Source of the DNA: Pegea sp. RAD2-039
Taxonomy: Eukaryota; Chordata; Thaliacea; Salpida; Salpidae
Length of the DNA stretch: 64,000 bases
Assembly (NCBI GenBank): GCA_034620365.1
Contig: JAQGEQ010000299.1
Coordinates: 1,116,001-1,180,000, forward strand
Direction: 5' to 3'
This document shows, piece after piece, positions 48,258 through 59,411 of this stretch. The first letter of the stretch is position 1. Every line of letters begins with the position of its first letter. The notes under the pieces are model-generated. The model ran no database searches and had not been told where the DNA came from. It saw nothing but the letters and a program-made list of their open reading frames with translations. The position numbers and the translations under genes were made by a program.

Positions 48258-49599
48258 TATTATAGCTTCTATAAATTAAAACAAATTTATTAAAACCTGG
48301 AAAACAATTTCTATTTAAAACTTTTATCTCTTAATTGAAGCTTGTAAAATATAGAATTTCTAAAACAGCAATTATTATAAGAATAATAAAAAATAAAAAA
48401 ATAACATCAAATATTGACAAGATATAAAAAAAAAATCAAATTATTTAAAAATAAGCAATATAATTATATTTTTAAGTTTTATAACACGTGTTCATAATTA
48501 TTTTATGATAGTATATAATTTCCTATATAACAAATTAAAATAATATGGTTATTTTAAAAAATAAAGAATAATATAAATTTATTCTAACAACTTCAAACCA
48601 ATTTTAGAGATAATTTATAATTGAAGTATTATAACAAAATAGTATAGTTAGACGAAATAAATTTAAAATAACTCTAAATAATAACAAGGTTCTGATTTAA
48701 AGTGTTTGCAAAGATTATAAATAAATTATAATTTCAGAAAAGACACTAATTAGAAAATGTACATACTAATATTTATTCTGAAGAGACTTACTACAAAAAT
48801 AAGTTTAACAATGAATATCATTGAAATAATAAAACAACTCTTTAACTAAATCAATTAAATTAAAATATAGATGAAGCACTGAAACAGAATAGATATCGTA
48901 AAACATTCAGATGGCCCACGACGTTCTTTCTGAAATAAGTGAGGCTAGGTAAATCCCCAAATAAAATGGCTTTTTTAAATTTTTGTTTTAGTTCAGTCTG
49001 CTTAACAAAAAAGATGAGTGGAACTATTAAATTTGTATAAAACAGTTTTTAGCCAAAAACAAGCATTTAAATTCTTTTTAAACATTTTTGCTTCGATAAG
49101 ACATCAATCGGAACACCTTTTGTCACTATGAAAGTTTATGACGTCGATATTTCAAAAAACAAAAATATTTCAATGATTTATAGGTACTGGATTCAAAAGC
49201 TGCAAATTACTTTAAAAAATTAAATAAATTCTGTTTATTTTTGTTTAACTTGTATTGAGTTTATTAATCTTTTTATTCCTAATACCATCAAAAGTTATAC
49301 CATAGAAACCATACATGCTTTAACAAGTATAAATAAGAAATTAAACTGTAGTTAAAATTGATTTAGTATATAATGTAGTCTTTATTATATGCTATCTATC
49401 AAATTGTTCTTTTCGAATAAGTTTTATTTAATATATTTTTTAATAACTATAAAATAAATATACAGTCACAAATTTATAATATTTAAATTGAAATCTTTAT
49501 ATTTCTTAAACTCGTGCAGCTTTTAAAATACGTACTTGCTCTGGAAAAAACTTTCCTTAACAAAATGCATAAACTTAGTTCAGTTGGTATGTGCTTTGG
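48258..49599. other. Intergenic with one candidate first exon
   Basis: AT-rich. At 48911-48952 (plus) a short coding-like exon reads MAHDVLSEISEA. It follows directly after an acceptor-like cattcag and ends at a gtaaat donor; a possible second exon follows the acceptor gttttag near 48993. The resulting peptide ends after about 30 residues and is unrecognised. Confidence 0.3.
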
Positions 49600-49790
49600 C
49601 GAGAACCACCATGCATACATAAGCCATCGCAAAAATTATGCAAATTCTATGTTGCCTATACTGCATAATTCCACTCTCTACGCTTACAAGATTATGCAGC
49701 AGAACAAACAGATTGATGCAGCTGTGCCGTCGCAGAAGCTACCAGAAGGCCACTGAGTTACAAGCTGCTTACGGGGCTCCATTCTATTTG
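49600..49790 (-). mobile_element. Left half of a tRNA-derived SINE interrupted by a LINE
   Basis: Aligns with 6325-6520 of the intact SINE: ccatgcata, gcataattccact (intact gcagaattccact), gattatgcagcagaacaaac (intact ggttatgcagcgaaacagac), ending at ggggctcc. The remainder of the SINE resumes at 52063. Confidence 0.7.
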
Positions 49791-50143
49791 AATAAGGTTA
49801 TTCAGGTTATAGGTTATTAGGATAACAAATTTATTCTGATATTGCTTATAAGCTTTGTTAAAACTGTTTTCAGTAACGGATTTGTATATTTTTTGTGATT
49901 ATATCTGGATTAGAAATCAATTTGGACTTTTTATCATCTTCAATTTCTATATACTCTATTTGAATAACTGCTAATAAGCTGTGATTAACTTTTGTGGTGT
50001 ATTTATTTATATTTTTACTTATTATTATTTATTATATATTATTAACTTGGTATATTTATTTATATATTCATTTATATACATATCACATACATTTATCTGA
50101 CTTATAAATTTCATACTTTGGTGGGAGTTACTAAAAATCTATC

Positions 50144-51139
50144 ATGGAAACTATGGTAGATACAAATGACAGGACCTTGCGGTCAAAAGCTCCAAAAAAC
50201 CCAAGCAAACCAAGTTCTTCAAAACAAGCTTGCAATGGCAATTGCCAAGCTTGTAACAAAACTTGCTCTGGTGAAGATATGGCAATAGATTGCATCAAAT
50301 GCCTCTCTAGGTTTCACCTCACTTGTAGTGATGTGAGTAAAAAATTATATGATATATTTGAAAATAATAAAATGCAGCAAGTGGGATTTTGTTGGTTCTG
50401 CATTAAATGTAGATCTATGGACAAAACAACTACCTCGTCCAACACTAACAAAAGCCTATTGTCCGACATCAGCAACACCATATCCACTGAATTGGCCAAA
50501 TTAAAATCCGAAATTGGCAACGATGTTGCCAAAATCAATGAAAAGATTTCTATCTTATCCAAATCTATGGATGAACTGGATGCCTCCACAAAGAAGCCTC
50601 TCACATGGGCCTCAGTTGTTGGTAATTCTGGATCCGAAAAAAATACTAGCGTGGTGCAACTTCTTGCCAAGAAGGTTACTGAAACGCACAAGAAACTTAC
50701 TCTGGACCGGGAGGATAGAGAAAACAATGTCATCATCTTTGGTGTCTCTGAGACTGATAAAGACTATGACATCAAGACTTTTAATCAAATGTGCACTCAA
50801 AGCCTTGGTTTTGTGGACGCTCCAAAAGTTTCAATGACCAGACTCGGGGCAAAAAGATCAAATCATAAAAGACCGTTAAAAGTGTCCTTTCAGGAAAGAT
50901 GGGACAAACGTAAGTTTCTTGCTAGGCTGTATAAACTTAAGCAGGACGAAAAATTCCAGGGCATCAGAGTAGCACATGATATGTGTGAAGATGATCGCGT
51001 AGAAAATAAGCGTCTTCTAAAAGAGGCGTACAGCCGAAATCAGAAAGAGCAACCAACTGATTTCAAATACAAAGTTCGAGGTCCACCATGGGCTTTAAAG
51101 ATTGTGAAGGTCTTTTCAAAAAACGGAAGTGCAAAATAA
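50144..51139 (+). CDS. LINE ORF1 protein with PHD-like zinc finger
   Basis: 331-residue open frame. Residues about 31-90 form a Cys/His finger (CQACNKTC, CIKC, FHLTC, CWFC, IKC), as in ORF1 of CR1-clade elements. A helical segment (about 105-145) follows, and a C-terminal nucleic-acid-binding-like domain (LDREDRENNVIIFGV; KRPLKVSF; WDKRKFLARLYKL; HDMCEDDR) typical of LINE ORF1 chaperone domains. Intact start and stop although ORF2 is broken, suggesting a fairly young insertion. Confidence 0.8.
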   Translation: METMVDTNDRTLRSKAPKNPSKPSSSKQACNGNCQACNKTCSGEDMAIDCIKCLSRFHLTCSDVSKKLYDIFENNKMQQVGFCWFCIKCRSMDKTTTSSNTNKSLLSDISNTISTELAKLKSEIGNDVAKINEKISILSKSMDELDASTKKPLTWASVVGNSGSEKNTSVVQLLAKKVTETHKKLTLDREDRENNVIIFGVSETDKDYDIKTFNQMCTQSLGFVDAPKVSMTRLGAKRSNHKRPLKVSFQERWDKRKFLARLYKLKQDEKFQGIRVAHDMCEDDRVENKRLLKEAYSRNQKEQPTDFKYKVRGPPWALKIVKVFSKNGSAK

Positions 51140-51249
51140 CCACTGGACCCACATCATCCTTATTCAACCTCTCTTTGCACAAAATTATTAATACTATGCT
51201 TCCAGCCCAAGATACCAGTACACAGAAGCTTACCACCAAATCTTATAAG

Positions 51250-51537
51250 TGTCAAAAAGACAATTTTTCTATTATATTAGGTATGCTTTTCAACGCACGG
51301 TCAATTGTCAACAAAATTTTCGAATTGAAAGCTCTTTTGCTTTCTCAAAATTTTACATTTGTTGTCATTACCGAAACTTGGTTGAAACCCTTTTATCCTG
51401 ACTCCTTTCTGGATGACAGTGATCTTTTTCGTGCTTTGCGCTGTGACAGACTGTTTGATAGAGGCGGCGGTGTTTGTGTAATCTATAATCGAATCTGTTC
51501 AGGCAACATTAACGAGATTGGTTTGCAGGAAACTTAA
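51250..51537 (+). pseudogene. LINE ORF2 endonuclease N-terminal fragment
   Basis: Contains the AP-endonuclease-like motifs FNARSIVNK and VITETWL, then a GGGVCVIY segment, and stops where a deletion joins it to the end of ORF2. Catalytic residues further along are missing. Confidence 0.75.
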
Positions 51538-51901
51538 TATCAAATACGAGAGTTATAAGCATCGTCTCAGCTTCTTCAATCTGGATACTTTGGAAATCCG
51601 AAGAATTAAATACGACCTTATTCTGATTTTTAAAATTATTCACAACCTAATTGATCTTCAGTTTGATGACTTTTTCTCCATTAGTCCCTCCCTCAAGTTA
51701 TATCAACTTAGAAGACATAAATTACATCTTAATAAGCCCACTCCACCAGCTACGTTAACCAGATTAAGTTTTTTCTCATACCGCACAATCAGTACATGGA
51801 ACAATCTGCCATCAGAGATTGTCATGTCAAAATCACTTATGCTGTTCAAGAAAAAGCTGAATTGTTATAACATCGCCAAAATGTCCATTTCTAAACTGTG
51901 A
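51518..51901 (+). pseudogene. LINE ORF2 C-terminal fragment after the deletion
   Basis: In another frame: YESYKHRLSFFNL, IRRIKYDLILIFKIIHNL and FFSYRTISTWNNLPSEIV, matching the region after the RT domain in CR1/L2-type ORF2 (RL..L...RR...DL...YK; R..N.WN.LP). The RT core is absent. Confidence 0.75.
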
Positions 51902-52062
51902 ATTTTTCTCTTTTACAATACTATGATTCTGTGCAATTCTTCATTGTCATATGCTTTTTCGTTTACACGTCAAATAGATCTAATTTGTGAGAATGTGTGT
52001 TAGCGAGAGGTGCTCTCTTTAGGCACCCTCCTTCACATTTATTGTAATAAATAAATAAATAA

Positions 52063-52243
52063 ACTCTGACTTTAAATTCGGAGTTTTGCCTCTCCTAAAA
52101 ACGCTGTGATTAACTATATTACGTAAGCCCTTCCACCCGGGTTTTATTGACTTTTCTTTGTCGCAAATGTGTCCACCTGGGCTCGAACCCGAAACCTCCC
52201 GACTGGTAGGCGGGTGTGGTAGCCTTGACACCACACAGATGAA
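52063..52243 (-). mobile_element. Right half of interrupted SINE with tRNA-like head
   Basis: Matches 6533-6712 of the intact SINE (taaattcggagttttgc, ctcctaaaa, tgtccacctggg). On the minus strand it starts near 52243 with a tRNA-like head carrying an exact B box (gggttcgagccc) and an anticodon-arm-like stem around ctaccag. Pol III promoter elements are visible. Confidence 0.75.
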
Positions 52244-52923
52244 TCAGATTAATTTATTCACTCTTAGATAGTCTTTGAAATTGTTTGAACCTACTAATCG
52301 TCCCTATATATACCTAAGTTCCAAGCACTAATCATCTTATTTGTTGATGTTACCAACATTATTAGTAATATATAATTGTAACTTTCTAGTTTTTTACATT
52401 TAAAACTGAAGCAAGCTTATAAATTAAAATTACAAATTCATCTACTTAAAACCTTAATTTTGAGTGAACTAACTTCAAAAGGTTTTAAATAAGAGTATGA
52501 TAGAACAGATTATTTTCTAGTTGGAATAAACTGATTACCTAATTAAAAAAAATTAATTTTCTCGAATTTTGCTCATGACTTAACTAACAGGAGGCTTCAA
52601 GTCTTGATAAATTAAAAAAACTTTTTTTAGTTTGTATCAAAAAATAAGTACTAAGAAAAGAATATTTGGTAAACGACTGAATGTTGAAACTTTTCATAAA
52701 ATTATGAATTTAGAAAGTTTGATACTCAAATTGAAAAAAAAACATCAGTTTCTTATGTAAGGTTTATTTCAAATACACAAACAATACATAACATACAAAA
52801 AGAGCTAAAGAATTTTTATATTAATCAATTTAAGAAGTGAACAAATCAATCAATAAACCACGAAATAGAAGAAGAAAAAAGTTCTTTTTTCAACTCACTT
52901 TGAAATCACTCAAATGATATTGT
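52244..52923. other. Intergenic, EMC3 3' side
   Basis: AT-rich, presumably EMC3 3' UTR at the right end. Nothing else seen. Confidence 0.45.
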
Positions 52924-54693
52924 CTAAGTACTTGCCTGTATAGACGGGATCTTTTCAGTAGTATATTGATCTTCAGGTAGAGCATACATAGCAACCACAA
53001 TATTTTCAACATATTTCATCGAATCAGCATGCTTTGTAATTTGCAAGGCTTCCCATTCAGCCTGTGTAACAGCAAATAGATGAAGTAATCAATTTCATAG
53101 TTTAGCATCATCAACCTTAAATGCCTTTTGTGGGTCATTTTGCATAGCAAGAGCAGCACCTGACGCTTGATCTTGCATAATCTTGGTTTGATCAGCTGAG
53201 TTATTTTGACCAAGGATCAAAGAGTACATGCTTCGAAGTCCAAAGACATTGAGGAAGTACCATGAGGCAGATGAGACCCTTTAGACAATAGAAGGCAAGT
53301 CTTAAAACAAGGGTTAACTCATTTAACTGGATGTTGTATTGGTCAACAAGCTAATAAATGTCCGTGACAATATCACAATTTGATTATTATACTCACTGTA
53401 ATACTGACCAATACTTTGCGAAAAACTTTTTTAAATAAATTTGTAGAATAAAAGATGTGAGATAACTTACCATGAAGCATCGAGAGCTTCTAATTCAATT
53501 CCTCGCTGAAGCATTGGTTTGAATCTTATAGTGAGTGGAAAAGGTACTTTTGCTGTGAACAAAGTGCTAGAAGTTAAAATAGATTAGTACAAAGTTCAAT
53601 CATATATAAATGAAAAAAGCTCTTCTCATAATTATTACTCCTTGATGTATTATGTTACCTAAGACATTATCCAAATACTATAAATTAGATTAAAATAAAA
53701 GATTCTGAGACACTTATATATATAATTATGTATAAAAGTTGATTACTTGTAACAAATCCAGAAAAAGTCCATTGAATCCAACCACCGATGACGATCATAG
53801 GCAGGACGTTAAGAAGATTTCCTTTAATCATATCAGTCATCATGTTTGGGTCTGTCATAGGGTTACGAGTCTAAAAATAAAAAGTTCAAAGGTTGAAAAA
53901 GCTTGCTCTTTATATTTATTCTAAAATATTTTGAAAATATATAAAACTTTCATTTATTAGGTACTTTATAAAAAAACTATATAGATAAAGTATTTTTAAA
54001 TCTTGATAACTTCATCTTTAACATATTTGATCCTAAGAATAAATAAATAAATTCTAATTTAACAAGTATTAAAATACTTATTATGAGAATGCCCTGAATA
54101 AAGGAATATTTTGTTCCAAGAAAAGAGATAGAAAAATATTAATGGACAGCAAGATTGAAAATTAGATCTTATTTCAAGTTTATTTAATCATTTTAAAATC
54201 ATTTGAACTTTTTATTGACCTGACCAACTTTTTCCTTTCCTTTGGTAATTGTCCCTTCTTTTCTCAAAAGAAATTCCTTTCTAGCAAGGAATGCTTGCTT
54301 AGGAATATACTTTCCATTTTCTCTTAAATTTCGTGACTTCAGTAAAGCTTGACTTAAAACCAGGAAAAAAATAATTAAAATGAATTACTTATCACAAATA
54401 CATAAAAAATAAAAGTATTAAAAGTTATAAAAAAATTAATGCAAATAATGTATATGTATAACCTAATTTATATAAACTTAAACATGTAAAACTACAAGAT
54501 AATTTTTAGAATTATAAAATTTAAAACAACTATAATACCCATCTCTAACTTGATCCAAAGTAACCATAGACTCAGAAGCCATTAATAAAGACAAATAATG
54601 TCTAATTATGCCAAAGACAAATGTAATAAAAACAATAGGAAGAACTACCCAAGTTCTTATACTTGAATCCAGCAGTAATTCAGGTTCAGACAT
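52924..54693 (-). CDS. EMC3: ER membrane protein complex subunit 3
   Basis: Six exons: 54539-54693, 54220-54352, 53747-53870, 53471-53552, 53116-53278 and 52924-53061; 264 residues (human 261). EMC3 is the Oxa1/YidC-superfamily subunit of the EMC insertase, which places transmembrane segments into the ER membrane. Family blocks: [19 protein letters not shown] (TM1), [49 protein letters not shown] (TM2; the family has W(I/V)NMTFSGF), [20 protein letters not shown] and [20 protein letters not shown] (TM3). The C-terminus differs from human, ending KIPSIQAST. It lies 3 kb from, and head-to-head with, the first PARP. Confidence 0.95.
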
Positions 54694-55521
54694 ATTTATA
54701 GCTACACTATAGTTATAAAAAAATAGTTTTTTAACATAACTATAAAAAAAGAAAAATAATTGATATATAAAATACTATATTTTAAATTATCTTAAATATA
54801 AAATCAGGATTTCAAAACTCCTGTTTATAGTAATTTTTGTATTATAATTGCATTAAGAATAAACTAAAAATTATATAGATGTGAAAGAAAAATAAAATAA
54901 ATAAAAACAAGCAAAATTAGAATTTTAAAATGTGAAAAATGTAAAATTAAATTTTAAATAGATAAATATCAATTAGATAAAAAGTTTCAAAATTTATTTT
55001 CTTAAATAATCATATCAATATTGAACAACAAACCATAAGAAAATTTAAAAACAAAATTGTTAACTAATACATTCACAAATAAGAAAAATTAACTTTATTG
55101 GTTAATATTAAAATATAAATTGAATAGATGATACTAAACTTATAACAATCTTATCTCCTTGTCTAGATATAAGTGAAATAATTCAAGTAATTACAGAATC
55201 CTAGCCACTTATCAAGAAACTAAGTCAGTAACATAATGCAGTCTATAAAACATCTATAAAAACAACTTGAAAACCAAGAAATAAGTATAACGAAATACAA
55301 ACAATAGAAAAACAACAAAAACAGTATTTTATATTATAGAAAAAAATTAATTATTATGAGGAATGATGAACCTTCCTGATTAATACTCCCCTGATTCATA
55401 ACTAGATGAAAAAAAGAAAAATAAATAAAAGTTAAGGAAAATATTAAAAACATTTATTAATCAATATTAGTGACAATATGTGATGAAAACATTTTAGATA
55501 TATAACCCTATGCAGCATCAA
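54694..55521. other. Intergenic left of the PARP tandem units
   Basis: Very AT-rich EMC3 upstream region. No gene seen. Confidence 0.45.
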
Positions 55522-57764
55522 AGTAATCATTTCTATTGAAACTTGGCTAAAAGCCATTTTTTTCGACGCCTTCATCATTATTGCTGTAGCTTCCTATGTT
55601 TTGCACCTTTAGTGCAAAAGGGATTTTCCTTCCAGGCAAAGAAGTTCTACATAGATATTAATTATATTAAAGACTTCTTGTTATTCAAGTAGGTGATTGA
55701 TTAACATAAAAGTGAAACATAAAATAAACACAGATAAATGTGCTTATGCAGTTTTGATCATTTGTGTTTAAGTAAAACCTATTACTTAGTTTTTATATAA
55801 TGATTTTATTGTAGATAAAATGAAAAAAGCAAGGGAAGATAGCGACTTTTATTTATGATTAGGCTGTGCTGAAAGCTTTTAATTCTTTTGAGGATGATTT
55901 TATGTTATTTCTGAGTGAAATTTAGTGAAGGGGTAATTTTTTGTTCCTTGTTTGGTGTTTATTATAATAAATATGTAAATTTCCAGAATGATAGCAAAAC
56001 TAACTAAGTAAAATTATATTAACATCACAAATTTAAATTTTAAAAACTTACAAACTTTGCTTGAAATGATTTAATTTATAACTAGCAGAATCAGTGCTTA
56101 TTATTCTGGAAGTAAAAGAAAAAAGTAATAAACAATCTAAAATTATCTTGAAATTTCCCAAAGATTTTGTTTGTTTCGTTGCTTCATGGAGTTGCAGTTA
56201 TTAATTAGGGTAAACATACCAGATCAAGAAGCTTGTTTTTGTTGTAGTTAATTTTTGAAACTAATATTTGCTGTTCAGTCAATTTTCTTCAAATGCTAGA
56301 GTGGAAGTATATGTTTATGAAATGTCTACATAAAAATAGTTTAAAAAAGTATTTATCTTGATAATTTTAATGTTTATGTAATATAAATAATTTTAACTAT
56401 TTTTAAAGTTTTTTTGTTTAAAACTGTGTGCAAGTAGAGCAAATCCATACCCATTATCATCGCGCTTTTGTTTCCCCAATTTGATTACCTAATATTTTAT
56501 GTGTGTAGCTACTTTTTTCACCTAAGTCTGTTTCTTTAGTACTGCATTGCTAAAAGCTGCTTTAAGAGTTAATATTTTTTAATGGTTTGCAAATTCTTCT
56601 AAACTGATTTGATTGTAACTTACAACTTATTTATGTAAATTTGTTTAGTCTACCTTTGCCTTCAAAATATATAATTGTTTTCGCATACTTCTTTTTTTGA
56701 TTTTAGTATTTGATAAATTTAAATAATTTATTGATAATAATATACTTATTTTAGAGTAGTATTACTTGTTCAATCTGCTTTATCTAAATTGTTTACTTTG
56801 TACAAACTTTTTGTAACAAATTATGGTTTTACTTCGCAGTTATTATAAGGTTAGATTAAAAAAAATGTTCGAGAAATACTTAATTTCCTTTAAATTTGCC
56901 ACCATAAGTTTGAAAGTTGAATATATTTGAAATGATGTTTATTAGTAACATATTTTACCTCTTATCCTACTATTCGAAGCTCACGCTTAGGCTCATATGA
57001 AGTTTTTCAATTGCAAAATTCTCATAGTTTGTTAATAGCACTAGAAAAGTTTGTTGACCTATCAATTATTTAAATGATTTTTTTAATTTTAATAAGTTAA
57101 ATAAAATAAATAATAATTTAGTATTTAAATGGATCTTTAATTTACTGTTTACTTTCAAGAGACGACAAAAGTTTAAAGTGCACTTTAGTTTAAAAGAGCA
57201 TGCTGTAGGTAAAAAGGAATATCTGCTTGATCTATGTTTTAATTGCCTAAGTTTAGCAGTCATATCTGGTGGAGTTGCTGATTATATTATAATATTTACG
57301 TGTTTTCAGTATTCTAATTTTTTATTAGTGATCAAAAAGGTGTTTCCATATGGTTTGCTTTATGTATTCGATTACTTATTTAACTAGTTTTAATTTATAT
57401 TGAAATTTAGAACTGTTTACGTATAATGTTTGAAACATTTAATGATGTTTATTTTGTAACTCCTTTATTTGGCTACCTTAGTTACTTTTATTTATTTTGT
57501 AGATTGAAAGGTTTAAGAACAGCAAGATTTTGATGGAATTATAATTACTTTATATTAAAAGTAATTTTTCTATAGTTTAAATTTTTGATTGTTTTCTGTA
57601 TAAAATTATTGTTTCAATTAATAAGATGGTCTTCTTTCAACTTTGATACTAAATTAATAACTATAGTTGTACTTAGAGTCTCTTAGTTAATTTTAGCATT
57701 ATTCAAAAAATATTAGTCTGGTTAATAACTTATAATTCATTTTCAGTTTATTGGTTAAGAAAAT

Positions 57765-59411
57765 ATGGATAATATAAAAGTAGAACCGTTTGATAATTAT
57801 GAAGAAAAGCCTTTTCCGAGAGAAACAGATCCAAGAAATTTTGCTGTTCATAGCTTATCTTTTGATACTGATGAAAGAATTCCTTTAGAACTAGGAATCC
57901 GAGCACCTATAAATTCCATTAGTAACAAGAAACCAGAATTAAAACGAATAAGTTTTAATGGAGTAAAACCTATTGATAACCATTTATGGTTTTTAGCTAA
58001 AGAATATCAGTTATACATTGAGGATGATAAAGCTTTTTCAGCAGTTTTATTTAAAAATACACTTTCTGATGGTGATGAGGTCGTCAAATTACAGATACTC
58101 AAGCATGAAACCATGGCTAACTTTCTGTTTTGCCAAATGAAAGGTTGCCTGGAAGATAATTATAAAGAAAATTTTATAACAGAATTTGATAACCAAGCTT
58201 CTGCTGTTACTATTTTCTGTAATTATATAAAAGAATTGACAGGAGTAGACTGGAACTGTTATCCCCGTCAATTTTACCCAGGCAAGTATGCTTTTATTGA
58301 TTTTAACTACGGTGAAAGTCACAGAAGGCAGTTGTTTGATCAACTGAAGTTGATTCCATGTAATCTGGACCCTGCTGTGCAATCACTTATAAAAGTTTTG
58401 ATTTGCACTGATCTCAATAATGAGTTCACAACACATATATCTTATGATAAAACTTTTATGCCCCTTGGTGTCTTGTCTGATAATCAGTTTAATCTGGGTC
58501 AAACAGCACTGACTGATATTGGTAGACTTTTCTATAATGACAGATTTGATTCATCAGCCTTCTATGATAAGCTGCAAAATTTTTGTACACTGTTACCATT
58601 TAAAATGGATGTTTTCAGCTCGCTAACAGCTTTTGAATTTTATCAAGAGCTTCAACTGCTTTTTATGCGTTGTAAAAACTATGAACCCTATATACAACTT
58701 TCTGAAAGAAATGAACGTTTGAAACAGCAGAATATTGTCGAAATTAAATACCAAGATCTACAGTGTTCATTGGAAAATTTAAATCGAACTAATCGAGATT
58801 ATGAATTAATTGAAACTTATGTTCAAAATACAATGTCTTCTATTCATCCTTTCGAGTTGAACATCGTGAATATTTTCAAGATCCAAAAAGAACAACCTGA
58901 CTTTAAAGGGTACATTGGAAATCGGCGTCTTTTATGGCATGGAACAACTACAAATAAAGTTGCCGATATTTTGAAGAAAGGTCTTCTTATAAACCCATTC
59001 AATGTTGAATATGAACGAATGTTTGGAAATGGTATTTATTTTACTGATGTTGTGACAAAAGCAGCGCAGTATTGTAGATCTAGTTTAGAAGTGCCAAAAG
59101 GCTTTCTACTTTTGTGTGAAGTTGCCTTGGGTCGAAGCGAGGTAAAGTATAGGCCAGATCCTCAAGCACATCAGCTGATTAATAGAAGTGATAGCATTAC
59201 TGGGGTTGGAAGATTTCCTACAACCTTAAAACTGGTGGCTCAAGATGATGGCTCAATAGCCATTCACTCTTATATAGATTTGGATTCACAAAACTCGTTT
59301 GATGACTTGATGTTGTATCATAATGAATACATCATATTTGATGAAAAGCAAGTACGTCCACTTTATCTGGTACAAGTGAACTTTGTTTGGAATGAAATGG
59401 GAGAAGGTTAA
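57765..59411 (+). CDS. PARP2/3-like poly/mono(ADP-ribose) polymerase, tandem copy 1
   Basis: Single-exon 548-residue protein. Order: acidic N-terminus without zinc fingers; WGR-type domain (about 70-180; the core W-G-R triplet is not preserved, FCQMKG instead); helical regulatory domain (about 195-305; LDPAVQSLIKVL, MPLGVLS); ADP-ribosyltransferase catalytic domain (about 330-548). The H-Y-E triad is present: His392 in LWHGTTT, Tyr425 in GNGIYF, Glu521 in HNEYIIFD. The residue aligned with PARP1 Ser904 (nicotinamide contact) is Ala433. Members use NAD+ to modify proteins at DNA breaks. An acceptor (ttttcag) ends 18 nt before the ATG, so the 5' UTR is spliced or trans-spliced although the coding region has no intron. 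AATAAA at 59430. Confidence 0.93.
   Translation: MDNIKVEPFDNYEEKPFPRETDPRNFAVHSLSFDTDERIPLELGIRAPINSISNKKPELKRISFNGVKPIDNHLWFLAKEYQLYIEDDKAFSAVLFKNTLSDGDEVVKLQILKHETMANFLFCQMKGCLEDNYKENFITEFDNQASAVTIFCNYIKELTGVDWNCYPRQFYPGKYAFIDFNYGESHRRQLFDQLKLIPCNLDPAVQSLIKVLICTDLNNEFTTHISYDKTFMPLGVLSDNQFNLGQTALTDIGRLFYNDRFDSSAFYDKLQNFCTLLPFKMDVFSSLTAFEFYQELQLLFMRCKNYEPYIQLSERNERLKQQNIVEIKYQDLQCSLENLNRTNRDYELIETYVQNTMSSIHPFELNIVNIFKIQKEQPDFKGYIGNRRLLWHGTTTNKVADILKKGLLINPFNVEYERMFGNGIYFTDVVTKAAQYCRSSLEVPKGFLLLCEVALGRSEVKYRPDPQAHQLINRSDSITGVGRFPTTLKLVAQDDGSIAIHSYIDLDSQNSFDDLMLYHNEYIIFDEKQVRPLYLVQVNFVWNEMGEG

Larger units (their letters stand above)
49791..52062 (+). mobile_element. Internally deleted CR1/L2-like LINE inserted in a SINE
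   Basis: Non-LTR retrotransposon of about 2.27 kb. It has ORF1 with a PHD-like finger (50144-51139), then an AP-endonuclease N-terminal fragment (about 51270-51537), then the C-terminal end of the reverse-transcriptase ORF (about 51520-51901), a 3' UTR and a terminal (TAAA)n tract (52043-52060). The bulk of the endonuclease and the polymerase core are missing, so it is non-autonomous and dead. Flanking halves of the same SINE on both sides show it is a nested insertion. Its 3' UTR matches the fragment at 22941-23019. Confidence 0.85.

Noticed and set aside
50314-50837. Frames on both strands overlapping LINE ORF1
   Set aside because: Shadows of the 331-residue ORF1.
52150-52243. Possible tRNA gene (exact B box)
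   Set aside because: The head continues into SINE body sequence, acceptor-stem pairing is not maintained, and the same unit recurs at 6640-6712, so it is a SINE head and not a tRNA gene.
57178-57387. 69-codon frame upstream of PARP, repeated at 61431-61640
   Set aside because: No ATG start, ends differ between the units, and its conservation is no higher than that of the surrounding duplicated DNA. A distant likeness to small membrane proteins was too weak to keep.
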